Assembly (NCBI RefSeq): GCF_001189845.1
Contig: NZ_LFLZ01000051.1
Coordinates: 1-64,000, forward strand
Direction of reading: 5' to 3'
DNA from: Bradyrhizobium tropiciagri
Lineage (GTDB): Bacteria; Pseudomonadota; Alphaproteobacteria; Rhizobiales; Xanthobacteraceae
DNA length: 64,000 nucleotides
Numbering within the stretch: the stretch's first letter is position 1; every line of letters begins with the position of its first letter. The translations under genes were made by a program, and so were the position numbers. The notes under the pieces were generated by a model. That model worked only from the letters and a program-made list of their open reading frames with translations. It did no database searches and had not been told where the DNA came from. Shown here piece by piece: positions 35,773 to 44,145 of this stretch.

Positions 35773-36189
35773 TCAGATGCTGGCGGCCGCAGGTTTGTAG
35801 TCCGGAAAGCGGCTCAGTACCGCGGCCTTCATGAACTTGAAGTGCGCAATCTCGGTCGCCAGTTCCTTCAGCCGACGCTGACCGTTGGAGATCTCGGCGT
35901 CAAACAGGTCTTGATGATAATTGTCAAGCGCCTCGCGTTCCAGATATTCGTCGGTACCGTTGCCCAGTGTTACCGCTGCGCGGGCCAGAACATCGTCGAC
36001 GCGGCGGCCAAGGCCGGATTGCTCGCTTTCGGCCGCCTGCAACGCGGCCTCGATGGCGGCCATGATCGATCCGATCCGGGCGCGATCGGTCTCGGCATCG
36101 CGCTCGGCCGAGCGTGCCTTGAAACCTTCCTCGCTACGCCGCGACCGGATCAGGTCATGCGCGCGAGCCCGCAAAAACAGCTGAAACAT
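35773..36189 (-). CDS. Coiled-coil protein, function unknown
   Basis: The protein has 138 residues, almost entirely charged helix (EEGFKARSAERDAETDRARI and QRRLKELATEIAHFKFMKAA). No signal or membrane segment is present. It is a soluble helical protein of unrecognised family between the epimerase and small orphan genes. Confidence 0.5.
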   Translation of the reverse strand: MFQLFLRARAHDLIRSRRSEEGFKARSAERDAETDRARIGSIMAAIEAALQAAESEQSGLGRRVDDVLARAAVTLGNGTDEYLEREALDNYHQDLFDAEISNGQRRLKELATEIAHFKFMKAAVLSRFPDYKPAAASI

Positions 36190-36244
36190 CTGTCAGTATC
36201 CGGTTCGGGCCATTCAGGCAGTATCGCTCGAAAATCGCCCGGTC

Positions 36245-36565
36245 TTAGTTAAAAAAGGGTGAATCGCGCTCTTGCCCGGCCCTCAGGTCGGCCTTCCACT
36301 TGATCCAGGCCTTGTCGTGCTTGTGATAGAGTTCGAGCCACCGTCCCTCGACGGCCGACGGCATCGGCCCGGCGCCCGAAGCTTCCCGGTGTTGGGCTTC
36401 CAGGTCTCGGGCTTCCCGGTCCCGGCCTTCCCCATCCAGCACCGGCAGGGAGGTGTCCAATCCCTCGAATTCCGACGTCTCTTCAAGCGTGAGACCGACC
36501 AGCACGCGCCGGCCACTGACGTCGACGACATACCGCCTCGGCGAATGCCCCCTGAGATCACTCAT
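36245..36565 (-). CDS. Small hypothetical protein with charged internal repeat
   Basis: From ATG 36565 the product has 106 residues. A short beta-like N-terminus (RRYVVDVSGRRVLVGLTLEE) is followed by an Arg/Glu-rich imperfect repeat (RDREARDLEAQHREA) and a C-terminal LYHKHDKAWIKWKADLR. The start overlaps a very small upstream frame (ATGAGTGA). The function is unknown. Confidence 0.5.
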   Translation of the reverse strand: MSDLRGHSPRRYVVDVSGRRVLVGLTLEETSEFEGLDTSLPVLDGEGRDREARDLEAQHREASGAGPMPSAVEGRWLELYHKHDKAWIKWKADLRAGQERDSPFFN

Positions 36566-36668
36566 GCTGTGCAAGTTCCTTCGCAATCCGCGCAAGCCGA
36601 CGGCGAGACCTGGCCGGCACGCGAACCCAGCCCGGCTGCCGCAACGAAGACAAGATGACCGATTGCAT
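36558..36668 (-). CDS. Possible 36-residue basic peptide overlapping the next gene
   Basis: From ATG 36668 the frame encodes MQSVILSSLRQPGWVRVPAR and ends with its stop inside the start of the 106-residue gene. The 8-base overlap suggests translational coupling. The frame is open further upstream, so the true start is uncertain. Confidence 0.25.
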   Translation of the reverse strand: MQSVILSSLRQPGWVRVPARSRRRLARIAKELAQHE

Positions 36669-36726
36669 ATCGCCCGCCAACCCCAACTCACCACACCGTC
36701 GCGCTACCTCTGCGGAGCTAGCCCCG

Positions 36727-36924
36727 CTAGAACGCGCGGCGCATGTGGCCGAACGCGGAGACCGGCTGTTCCCGCCTCGACGACCGCGCGGCTGGCGGCG
36801 CCACATAGGGTGCATAGATCCGATATTGCGCGCGGCGCTTGTGCGACCGCCACGAGCGCGCGGCGAAGCCGGAGAGGAAGCCGGCGACGAACGCCGCTGC
36901 AAGAATGAGAACAGGAGAAAGCAT
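36727..36924 (-). CDS. Small single-pass membrane protein
   Basis: From ATG 36924 the product has 65 residues. A membrane segment (SPVLILAAAFVAGFLSGFAA) is followed by a basic cytosolic tail (RSWRSHKRRAQYRIY). A CGTTAG-N6-TGTTAT pair lies 13-30 bases upstream of the start. Confidence 0.45.
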   Translation of the reverse strand: MLSPVLILAAAFVAGFLSGFAARSWRSHKRRAQYRIYAPYVAPPAARSSRREQPVSAFGHMRRAF

Positions 36925-36936
36925 AACAATCGTCCA

Positions 36937-36954
36937 CGTTAGCCCCGATGTTAT
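36937..36954 (+). promoter_or_regulatory. CGTTAG-N6-TGTTAT paired site
   Basis: The 12-bp period is the same as at 2969, 10256 and 31459. It lies upstream of the small membrane gene at 36924. Confidence 0.4.
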
Positions 36955-37100
36955 TAACATTCGAAGTTGTGACGACATCATGATTGGGCGCGCCGAAAGA
37001 ATGTTCAGCCGCTGGAATTTTTGTGCAATCAAACGGCGCAACAATGGTCAGGCGCCAACACCGGTTGCTCTCGAGAGATCAACGTCTCAGGAGAACCACC

Positions 37101-37286
37101 TCAGGAGAACCACCACAGCATGAATTTCAGGAACATCGAGCTGAGGAGATAGATCCATCCCGCCATCGCCAGCACCGTCAGCCCGACGAAAACACCTGAA
37201 ACGCTTTTCTCCTTGAAGCGCGCCAGCAACGAGTTTTTTTCTTCTTGCGGATAGAACATCTCAAGCTCAAGACGCATCGGATTCAA
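37101..37286 (-). CDS. Small single-pass membrane protein
   Basis: The protein has up to 61 residues; MRLELEMFYPQEEKNSLLAR is a likely N-terminus. A charged N-terminal half precedes a C-terminal membrane segment (VGLTVLAMAGWIYLLSSMFL) that ends FMLWWFS. No homologue was recognised. Confidence 0.5.
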   Translation of the reverse strand: MNPMRLELEMFYPQEEKNSLLARFKEKSVSGVFVGLTVLAMAGWIYLLSSMFLKFMLWWFS

Positions 37287-37705
37287 ATCAGCTAGCAGCC
37301 AATTTCGATGATCTCGTGACGCGTCGCGGCAGCGCGCATCACAGATCTCTCCAGTGCAAAATCTCGCGAAGGCCTGGACCTTCGCTCAAAGAAATCCTGG
37401 CTCGAATTTTCGCTCAAATTTTTCCTGGCTCAATTTTCTACGCGAGATGGTCACGCATGATTTGACTCCGGCGATTGCAGCCACCCGCGCCGGAATTTCC
37501 GCTCGCATGATGCGATCTGCGGCGCGGATGCGCGTCGCGTGTCAAAACGGTCGCGCAGCCTGACAGGTGCCGTGCATCCGAGCGGCCCGCACCGGAGGCG
37601 AGCGTAATCGGCCGCAAGCATCCGCACACGCATGGCGCCCTGCTCCGACAGCATCTCAATCTAACAATGAGGACCCCGCACGCGGGGGGCGATCGTCAGC
37701 AGCGC
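37287..37705. other. Gene-poor stretch with short direct repeats
   Basis: No supported gene is seen. A TCCTGGCTC...AATTTTC phrase is repeated at about 37396-37440. The stretch is less GC-rich than the flanking genes. Confidence 0.5.
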
Positions 37706-37858
37706 CTACACCCGGAAAAAGGCAAACCAGATGATGCCGAGGATCAGCACGGCGAGCCCGGTCGAGGCTGTGAGCAGCGCGAGAACCGAAGGTCCGGGCT
37801 CGGCCTGGCGCGCCTCGGTCGGGGTTTCGATGATCTGACCGTGTCGTTCCCTGGGCAT
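37706..37858 (-). CDS. 50-residue single-pass membrane protein
   Basis: ATG 37858 has AGAGGT seven bases upstream. The product starts MPRERHGQIIETPTEARQ and ends in a membrane segment (LLTASTGLAVLILGIIWFAF). It is a typical small C-tail-anchored alphaproteobacterial protein. The function is unknown. Confidence 0.55.
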   Translation of the reverse strand: MPRERHGQIIETPTEARQAEPGPSVLALLTASTGLAVLILGIIWFAFFRV

Positions 37859-38112
37859 CGCGACCTCTTTGCTTAAGCGCCTGTAATTACGGCGATTGCC
37901 GCTCCCCCTCGAAAGGCCAACGCGGGATCCGGAGTGATGTTCCGAACTGCTTGGCGGCGGTCCGGCAGCCGTTGCGGCCACCGCGTCAAACCGGCGCAGG
38001 CTGAAGCCACGGTTAACGCCGTTGCCAGATTCACGGGGCCGTGTTGTTTCAAACTGGGGTTGCCGGTGTTATCCTTGACCGTTCCGTCGGTTGCGTAATC
38101 GGAGTTTTCCCT

Positions 38113-39090
38113 ATGGCCCCTCGCGCCAACTGGAAGGGCTTTTTGCGCCTTTCGCTCGTGACTTGCCCGGTTGCCCTGTACCCGGCGACATCGGATACCG
38201 AGAAGGTCTCCTTCAACCAGATCAACCGCAAGACCGGCCACCGCATCAAATACGCCAAGGTCGATGCGGAGACCGGCGAGGAAGTCTCAACCGACGACAT
38301 CATGAAGGGCTACAAGGTCGACACCGACACCTATATCGAGGTCACCAAGGAAGAGCTCGACGACATCGCGCTGGACTCGACCCGCACCATCGAGATCGAC
38401 GAGTTCGTGCCGCGCAGCGAAATCGACAGCCGCTACCTGATCCGTCCCTATTACCTCGTCCCCGACGGCAAGGTCGGCCACGACGCCTTCGCGGTGATCC
38501 GCGAGACCATCCGCAGCATGGACAAGGTCGCGATCGGCCGCGTCGTGCTGACCAACCGCGAGCACATCATCGCGCTCGAGCCGCTCGACAACGGGCTGAT
38601 GGGCACGCTGTTGCGCTACCCCTACGAGGTGCGCAGCGAGAAGGAATATTTCGACGACATCCAGGATGTGAAGATCACCAAGGACATGCTCGATCTCGCC
38701 AAGCATATCGTCGAGCAGAAGTCCGCCGAGTTCGATCCGGAGGAGTTCGAGGATCGCTACGAGCAGGCGCTGATCGACCTGATCAACCAGAAGCGCAACG
38801 GCATCAAGATCGCCAAACCCGCGGCGAAGGCCAGCGGCAACGTCATCAACCTGCTGGACGCGCTGAAGAAGAGCCTCGCCAACGAGAAGCAGGCCGCTCC
38901 CGCCAAGGCCGAGGCAAAGGCCGCGAAGGGCAAGAAGCCGAAGAAGCGCATCGAGGGCCAGCGCGAGATGCTGCTGCCGATCTCGGGCAGCGGCAAGCGC
39001 GAGCCCAAGGAAGCCGTCAAGCCCGAGCCGAAGAAGGCCGAGAAGGCAACGCGGGCTCAAGGTACCGCGGCGCGCAAGAAGGCCGGTTGA
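38113..39090 (+). CDS. ku: Non-homologous end-joining protein Ku
   Basis: The protein has 325 residues from ATG 38113 (GGAG eight bases upstream). The bacterial Ku core covers residues 1 to ~255 (MAPRANWKGFLRLSLVTCPV and YYLVPDGKVGHDAFAVIRET). It ends in a Lys/Ala/Pro-rich tail, which in bacterial Ku binds DNA and the LigD partner. The protein forms a ring on broken DNA ends. No ligD is in the window. It appears to be monocistronic. Confidence 0.93.
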   Translation: MAPRANWKGFLRLSLVTCPVALYPATSDTEKVSFNQINRKTGHRIKYAKVDAETGEEVSTDDIMKGYKVDTDTYIEVTKEELDDIALDSTRTIEIDEFVPRSEIDSRYLIRPYYLVPDGKVGHDAFAVIRETIRSMDKVAIGRVVLTNREHIIALEPLDNGLMGTLLRYPYEVRSEKEYFDDIQDVKITKDMLDLAKHIVEQKSAEFDPEEFEDRYEQALIDLINQKRNGIKIAKPAAKASGNVINLLDALKKSLANEKQAAPAKAEAKAAKGKKPKKRIEGQREMLLPISGSGKREPKEAVKPEPKKAEKATRAQGTAARKKAG

Positions 39091-39145
39091 TCGGCGCATA
39101 CGCGGCGGCACGCTGGTGATGCCGTAGCAAGTCGCCGACTACATC

Positions 39146-39295
39146 ATGAAGCTATCGGAAGACGCCCAGCAGGAAGCTCGCTGGCAGGTCGCGGTTGAGC
39201 ATCTCATCAACGCGGTGGAACGAGGCGCCGGCTGGCTGATGCTCGCGCGCATCGCGATGCTGCGCGCGTTGAACGGAGACCGCCGAGGCGGCTGA
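39146..39295 (+). CDS. Possible 49-residue helical protein
   Basis: From ATG 39146 the frame reads MKLSEDAQQEARWQVAVEHL and ends at TGA 39295. It has a good amphipathic pattern and codon use like its neighbours. No clear ribosome site is present. It converges with the pilin gene. Confidence 0.4.
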   Translation: MKLSEDAQQEARWQVAVEHLINAVERGAGWLMLARIAMLRALNGDRRGG

Positions 39296-39325
39296 ACATT
39301 AAAATGCGAAGCGCGTCGGCGGCGC

Positions 39326-39490
39326 TTACTTGAATGCCGCACCGACGGCGCTGAACTGGCCGCTCACGCTGGTGCCGATGCCTTTGACGCCGGCGACGAT
39401 CACGATGCTGATGCCGCCGGCAATGATGGCGTATTCGATCGCCGTAGCGCCGACATCGTCACGCAGAAATCTTGCAAGCAACGCGCGCAT
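39326..39490 (-). CDS. Flp/Fap-type pilin
   Basis: The protein has 54 residues from ATG 39490 (AGGAG at good distance). It has the short leader and processing region DDVGATAIEYAIIAGGISIV characteristic of Flp pilins: Gly, then Glu and Tyr at +5/+6 of the mature protein. Flp pilins are assembled by Tad/Cpa machinery into adhesive pili. No tad or cpa genes are in the window, so this is a solitary copy. Confidence 0.88.
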   Translation of the reverse strand: MRALLARFLRDDVGATAIEYAIIAGGISIVIVAGVKGIGTSVSGQFSAVGAAFK

Positions 39491-39813
39491 GAAAAGCTCC
39501 TGTCCGACGCTCGCGGCTTTTTCTCCCGCGCCGTAGTAATATTCCAGCAAAACTAGGCCACATTGGTTGACGGCTCATTGAGGGACAGGATGAACGATCG
39601 CTTAAGGGTTGCAGAGAAACTCCGTGCTAGTTTTGCCTGCATCCTGACCTCGTCCGGCGAGGCGGCCAGCCGCGATTGGGCGTAAACGCATATCAGGACT
39701 ACCTGATCCGGCCCGCAGCTCGGCTTTACCGGCCAGCGGAATCCTGTTCCTTTATCGGACAGGACGACAACGAGGCCGGAGCGAACCGGCCGCATCCAAA
39801 GGGAGTGACCGTC

Positions 39814-41448
39814 ATGAAGCTCGGCACCGCGATCGCGGAAATCATGAAGCGCGAGGGGATCGAGATCCTCACGGGCTACCCGGTCAACCATTTGATCGAA
39901 TACGCTGCCGCCGCCGATATCCGCCCCGTGATGGTGCGCCAGGAGCGCATCGGCGTGCACATGGCGGATGCGATCTCCCGCGTCACCTCGGGCGAAAAGA
40001 TCGGCGCGTTCTGCATGCAGCATGGCCCGGGCGCCGAGAACGCAATGGGCGGCGTCGCGCAATGCTATGGCGAATCCGTCCCCGTGCTGGTGCTGCCGAT
40101 GGGCTATGCGCGGCGGCTCGCCAACATCGATCCGAACTTCAATTCCAGCCAGGCGATGAAGGCGTTTTCCAAATCTTCGGAGCCGATCAATCTCGCACCG
40201 GAGGTCTGTAACATTTTCCGCCGCGCGTTTACCAAGTTGAAGAACGGCCGCGGCGGACCTGTGATCGTCGAGATCCCCGCTGACATGTGGAACGAGGAGG
40301 TGCCGGAGCCGCTGAACTACACGCCGGTGCTGCGCACCCGCTACGGCGCCGATCCCGTTCACATCAGGGAAGCCGCCGCCCTGCTCGTCAACGCCAAGCG
40401 TCCGGTGATCTATGCCGGCCAGGGCGTGCATTATGCAAAAGCCTGGCCGCAGCTGAAGCGCCTCGCCGAACGGCTCGCGATCCCCGTCACGTCAAGTCTC
40501 GGCGGCAAGTCGTCATTCCCGGAGACGCATCCGCTGTCGCTCGGCTCCGGCGGCCTTGCGGTGCCGCGCGCGGTGCCGAAGTTTTTGGCCGACGCCGACG
40601 TGATCTTCGGCATCGGTTGCTCCTTCACCGAAACGTCGTTCGGCATCGCGATGCCGAAGGGCAAGACCATCATCCATTCGACGCTCGATCCGAACCACAT
40701 CAACAAGGATGTCGAGGCCAAGGTCGGGCTGGTCGGCGACGCCGGCCTCGTGCTCGACGCGCTGCTGGAGGAGATCGGCAAGACCGTCACGTCCGACCGC
40801 AACGCCAGCGCAGTCGCGGAGGAGATCGCCGCCTCCCACAAGGAATGGCTCGCCAAGTGGATGCCGAAGCTGACGCACAACGACGCGCCGCTCAATCCCT
40901 ACCGCGTGCTGTGGGACCTGCAGCACACCGTCGACATCCACAACACCATCATCACCCACGACGCCGGCAGCCCGCGCGACCAGCTCTCGCCGTTCTGGAA
41001 GTCGGTCGAGCCGCTGTCCTATATCGGCTGGGGCAAGACCACGCAGCTCGGCTATGGCCTCGGCCTCGCGATGGGCGCCAAACTGGCAAAGCCAGACAAG
41101 CTCTGCATCAACGTCTGGGGCGACGCCGCGATCGGCTTCACGGGGATGGATTTCGAGACTGCGGTGCGCGAGCGGATTCCGATCATGTCGATCCTGCTCA
41201 ACAATTTCTCGATGGCGATCGAACTGAAGGTGATGCCGATCTCGACCGAGAAGTATCGCTCGACCGACATCTCCGGCGATTACGCCGCGATGGCTCGCGC
41301 CTTCGGCGGCTATGGCGAGCGGGTGACCAAGCCCGAGGACATCATCCCCGCAATCAAGCGCGGCATCCAGAAGACCAAGGAAGGCGTGCCGGTGCTGCTG
41401 GAGTTCATCACCAGCAAGGAGACCGAGGTGTCGCGGCCGGGGACGTGA
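39814..41448 (+). CDS. Thiamine-pyrophosphate-requiring enzyme (acetolactate-synthase-like)
   Basis: The protein has 544 residues from ATG 39814 behind GGGAG. The N-terminal PYR domain contains ILTGYPVNHLIEY, with Tyr-Pro in place of the usual Pro-Gly-Glu region. The central domain includes PVIYAGQGVHYAKAW. The C-terminal PP domain has the TPP/Mg motif from GDAAIGF (about residue 436) to LLNN (462-463). It resembles the IlvB/oxalyl-CoA-decarboxylase superfamily. The substrate cannot be assigned; no regulatory small subunit or acyl-CoA transferase is nearby. The FAD-dependent oxidoreductase downstream may or may not be linked. Confidence 0.8.
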   Translation: MKLGTAIAEIMKREGIEILTGYPVNHLIEYAAAADIRPVMVRQERIGVHMADAISRVTSGEKIGAFCMQHGPGAENAMGGVAQCYGESVPVLVLPMGYARRLANIDPNFNSSQAMKAFSKSSEPINLAPEVCNIFRRAFTKLKNGRGGPVIVEIPADMWNEEVPEPLNYTPVLRTRYGADPVHIREAAALLVNAKRPVIYAGQGVHYAKAWPQLKRLAERLAIPVTSSLGGKSSFPETHPLSLGSGGLAVPRAVPKFLADADVIFGIGCSFTETSFGIAMPKGKTIIHSTLDPNHINKDVEAKVGLVGDAGLVLDALLEEIGKTVTSDRNASAVAEEIAASHKEWLAKWMPKLTHNDAPLNPYRVLWDLQHTVDIHNTIITHDAGSPRDQLSPFWKSVEPLSYIGWGKTTQLGYGLGLAMGAKLAKPDKLCINVWGDAAIGFTGMDFETAVRERIPIMSILLNNFSMAIELKVMPISTEKYRSTDISGDYAAMARAFGGYGERVTKPEDIIPAIKRGIQKTKEGVPVLLEFITSKETEVSRPGT

Positions 41449-41530
41449 CGGCACCTCACACGCCCTCACCCACTTGATTTGACCGCGCCTGCGCAGGCAA
41501 GCTCCCTCCGGCCAAAGATCGGAGGGAGAG

Positions 41531-42745
41531 ATGGCGCGCATCCTGGTGCTGGGGGCCGGCTTTGCCGGTCTGTGGGCCGCGCTTGGTGCGGCCCGCAAGC
41601 GCGACGAGATCGGTGCGCGGGCGGCTGACACAGAGATTCTCGTCGTCGATCGCAACGCCTATCACAACATCCGGGTGCGCAATTACGAGGTCGATCTCGG
41701 CGACGTCGCGCTGCCGCTCGACGAGCTGCTCGATCCGGTTGGCGTCAGGCACAGGACCGCCGAGGTCGCGGCGATCGATCCGGCGAAGCGCGAGGTCGTG
41801 GTCAAGACGAACTCCGGCGCGGAGACGTTGACTTACGACCGGCTGGTGCTGACGACCGGCAGCGAGCTGGTGCGCCCCGCCATTGCTGGCCTTGCCGCGC
41901 ATGGCTTCGACGTCGACACCTATCAAGCGGCGATGCGGCTCGACGCGCATCTGGCGGCGCTCGGCAAGCAGCCGCCGTCGCCGGCACGTTCGACGGTTGC
42001 GGTCGTCGGCGCCGGGTTCACCGGGATCGAGGTCGCAGCGGAGATGCCGGCCAAGCTCGCACATGCCGGCATCTCCGGCGATCATCGCGTCATCCTGATC
42101 GATCCCAATCCGGTGGTCGGCGCGACGTTCGGCGCGCATGGCCGCCCGGTCATCAACGAGGCGCTGGCCGCGCTCGGCGTCGAGACGCGGCTGAATGTCA
42201 GGGTCGGCGCCGTCGGCGCCGACAGCATCACGTTGAGCTCGGGCGAGATCATTCCGGCGGCGACTGTGGTGTGGTGCGCCGGGATGCATGCCAGCTCGCT
42301 CGCCGCAACGCTTCCGGCCGAGCGCGACAAGCTCGGCCGCCTCGCGGTGGATCATTGCATGCGCGTCGAAGGGCTTCCCGGCGTGTTCGCCGCCGGCGAC
42401 GTCGCCGCCTGCCTGATCGACGGCGCGCATCCGACCGTGATGTCGTGCCAGTTCGCGCGGCCGATGGGGCGGTTTGCCGGGCACAATGTGGTGGCGGACC
42501 TGTTCGGCGAAGAGCTGCTGCCGCTCACTATCGACTGGTACGTGACGGTGCTCGATCTCGGTGCCTGGGGCGCGCTCTACACCACCGGCTGGGACCGCGA
42601 GGTGCACACCACAGGCGCCGCCGCCAAGCTCACCAAGCGGACCATCAACCGGCAGCGCATCTATCCGCCGCGCAACGGCGATCGCGCCGCGCTGCTCGCG
42701 GCCGCCGCGCCGACGATCCAGGCGGCGCCGCCGACGCGGAAGTAA
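41531..42745 (+). CDS. NAD(P)/FAD-dependent oxidoreductase (type II NADH dehydrogenase-like)
   Basis: The protein has 404 residues. The first dinucleotide fold is ILVLGAGFAGLWAALGAARK; the second is VAVVGAGFTGIEVAAEMPA; the FAD-binding GVFAAGDVAA comes late. This is the layout of NDH-2 and related pyridine-nucleotide flavoproteins. A GGAGGGAGAG ribosome site precedes ATG 41531. A role in membrane-linked NADH or quinone oxidation is possible. No C-terminal membrane helix is obvious. Confidence 0.82.
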   Translation: MARILVLGAGFAGLWAALGAARKRDEIGARAADTEILVVDRNAYHNIRVRNYEVDLGDVALPLDELLDPVGVRHRTAEVAAIDPAKREVVVKTNSGAETLTYDRLVLTTGSELVRPAIAGLAAHGFDVDTYQAAMRLDAHLAALGKQPPSPARSTVAVVGAGFTGIEVAAEMPAKLAHAGISGDHRVILIDPNPVVGATFGAHGRPVINEALAALGVETRLNVRVGAVGADSITLSSGEIIPAATVVWCAGMHASSLAATLPAERDKLGRLAVDHCMRVEGLPGVFAAGDVAACLIDGAHPTVMSCQFARPMGRFAGHNVVADLFGEELLPLTIDWYVTVLDLGAWGALYTTGWDREVHTTGAAAKLTKRTINRQRIYPPRNGDRAALLAAAAPTIQAAPPTRK

Positions 42746-42759
42746 GGCGGTCTTCACGA

Positions 42760-42845
42760 CCGTCATTGCGAGGAGCGAAGCGACGAAGCAATCCATCTAT
42801 CCCCGTATGGAGGAATGGATTGCTTCGCTTCGCTCGCAATGACGG
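42760..42845. repeat. Long imperfect inverted repeat between convergent genes (Bradyrhizobiaceae-type)
   Basis: The left arm (CCGTCATTGCGAGGAGCGAAG and onwards to 42795) pairs with the right arm (TGGATTGCTTCGCTTCGCTC onwards to 42845) around a ~20-base loop. I recognise it as a dispersed intergenic palindrome common in Bradyrhizobium and Rhodopseudomonas. Here it lies between convergent stops and may act as a bidirectional terminator. Confidence 0.8.
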
Positions 42846-42863
42846 TGCTGTTCGGACTCTGCC

Positions 42864-44104
42864 TTACTGCGACAGCTTCACGAAATCCGGAAACTTCAGC
42901 TTCCCTTCCGCGATCGCCTTCGGCCAGACCGTGATCTGTTTGCCGTTCTGCCACTGGAACACGAGGCCGGTGACGCGCCCGGGCCGGACTTGATGCCGTG
43001 GGTGAACTCGTCGTTCTTGCCGTAGAACTGGATCTTGCCGATCGTGCCGTCGAAGTCGGTCTTCTCGAGCTCGGTGACCATCTTGTCCGGATCGGTCGAG
43101 CCGACGCGCTGGATCGCCTCGGCGATGATGTAGACCTCGTCATAGGCGGTGTAGCCGGTATAGGCCGGCGGGGTGCCGAACTTGGCCTTGAAGGCGGCGG
43201 CGAACGGTTTTGTCTTCGGCGTCACCGCAACATCCGGCGTCGCCACCGCGAGCGAGGGCACGCCTTCGGCCGCGCCGTTGGTGTCGCCCCAGAAGGTCGG
43301 GCTCAGCGCCTGCGCGCTGATGCCGAACATTGGGATCGGCACCTGCTGGTTCTTCCACTGCACCGTCGGCTGCACGCCGACATGGGAGATGCCGGTGACG
43401 ATCACGTCGGGCTTGGCGGCTTCCATCTTGTTGAAGATCGGCGTGAAGTCGGTGGTGTCGGGCGAGAAGCGGATGTGCTCGACCACCTTCAGGCCGGCCT
43501 TCGGCAGGCAGGCCTCGTAGCCGACGTCGAGCGGCTTGGTCCACGCCGCGTCCTCGCTCATGATCGCCACCGACTTGAACTTGAGCTGGTCGACCAAGAG
43601 CTCCTTGGCGGCGTCGCAGACGAGCTGCGCCTGCGCGGCCGAGGTCAGGTAGCCGTGGAAGGTGAACTTGTTCTTCTCATAGTCGTTGTGGATCGCCTTG
43701 GTGATCTCGTTCGAGGCGGCGCCGGGCGTGATCAGCGGCATCTTCAGCCGCGCGGCCCACGGCTCAAGCGCCAGCACGACCTCGCTGATGTAGCTCGCGA
43801 TCACGGCAGACACCTTGTCCTCGCTCACCGCGCGCTGGAACGCACGCACCGAGTCCGCCGACGAGCTCTTGTTGTCGTAGGTGACGATCTCGATCTTGCG
43901 GCCCATCACGCCGCCCTTGGCGTTGATCTCGTCGGCCGCGATCTGCGCGCCGCCCGGGGTTGCCGCACCTGCGATCGACTGCACCTCGGCGATGACGCCG
44001 ATCTTGATCGGATCCTTGGACTGCGCATAGGCCGGCGCCGCGAGGCACAGCGCGAGCGCCGTCGCCAGCAGGCTCCCGCGGGCGGCGGTTGAATATCCTG
44101 ACAT
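42864..44104 (-). pseudogene. Branched-chain amino acid-type ABC transporter binding protein, frameshifted near 42978
   Basis: A signal peptide (LLATALALCLAAPAYA) is followed by a type I periplasmic-binding fold (DPIKIGVIAEVQSIAG). The protein is highly similar over its length to the one encoded at 47525-48781. In the current reading the frame leaves the family at GIKSGPG. Inserting one G near 42978 restores GRVTGLVFQWQNGKQITVWP and the ending KLKFPDFVKLSQ at the TAA 42864. The restored protein has about 413 residues. The third ATG (44104) has GGGAG at the best distance. The gene is last in the liv-type operon. The ligand is unknown. Confidence 0.82.
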
Positions 44105-44145
44105 CATCATCTCCCTTTGCTTTGTTATTTTTCAATCGTCGAACG

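Noticed and set aside
37354..37563. 69-codon plus-strand frame in the 37.3-37.7 kb gap
   Set aside because: It has no ribosome site, lies over short direct repeats, and lacks codon bias like the neighbouring genes.
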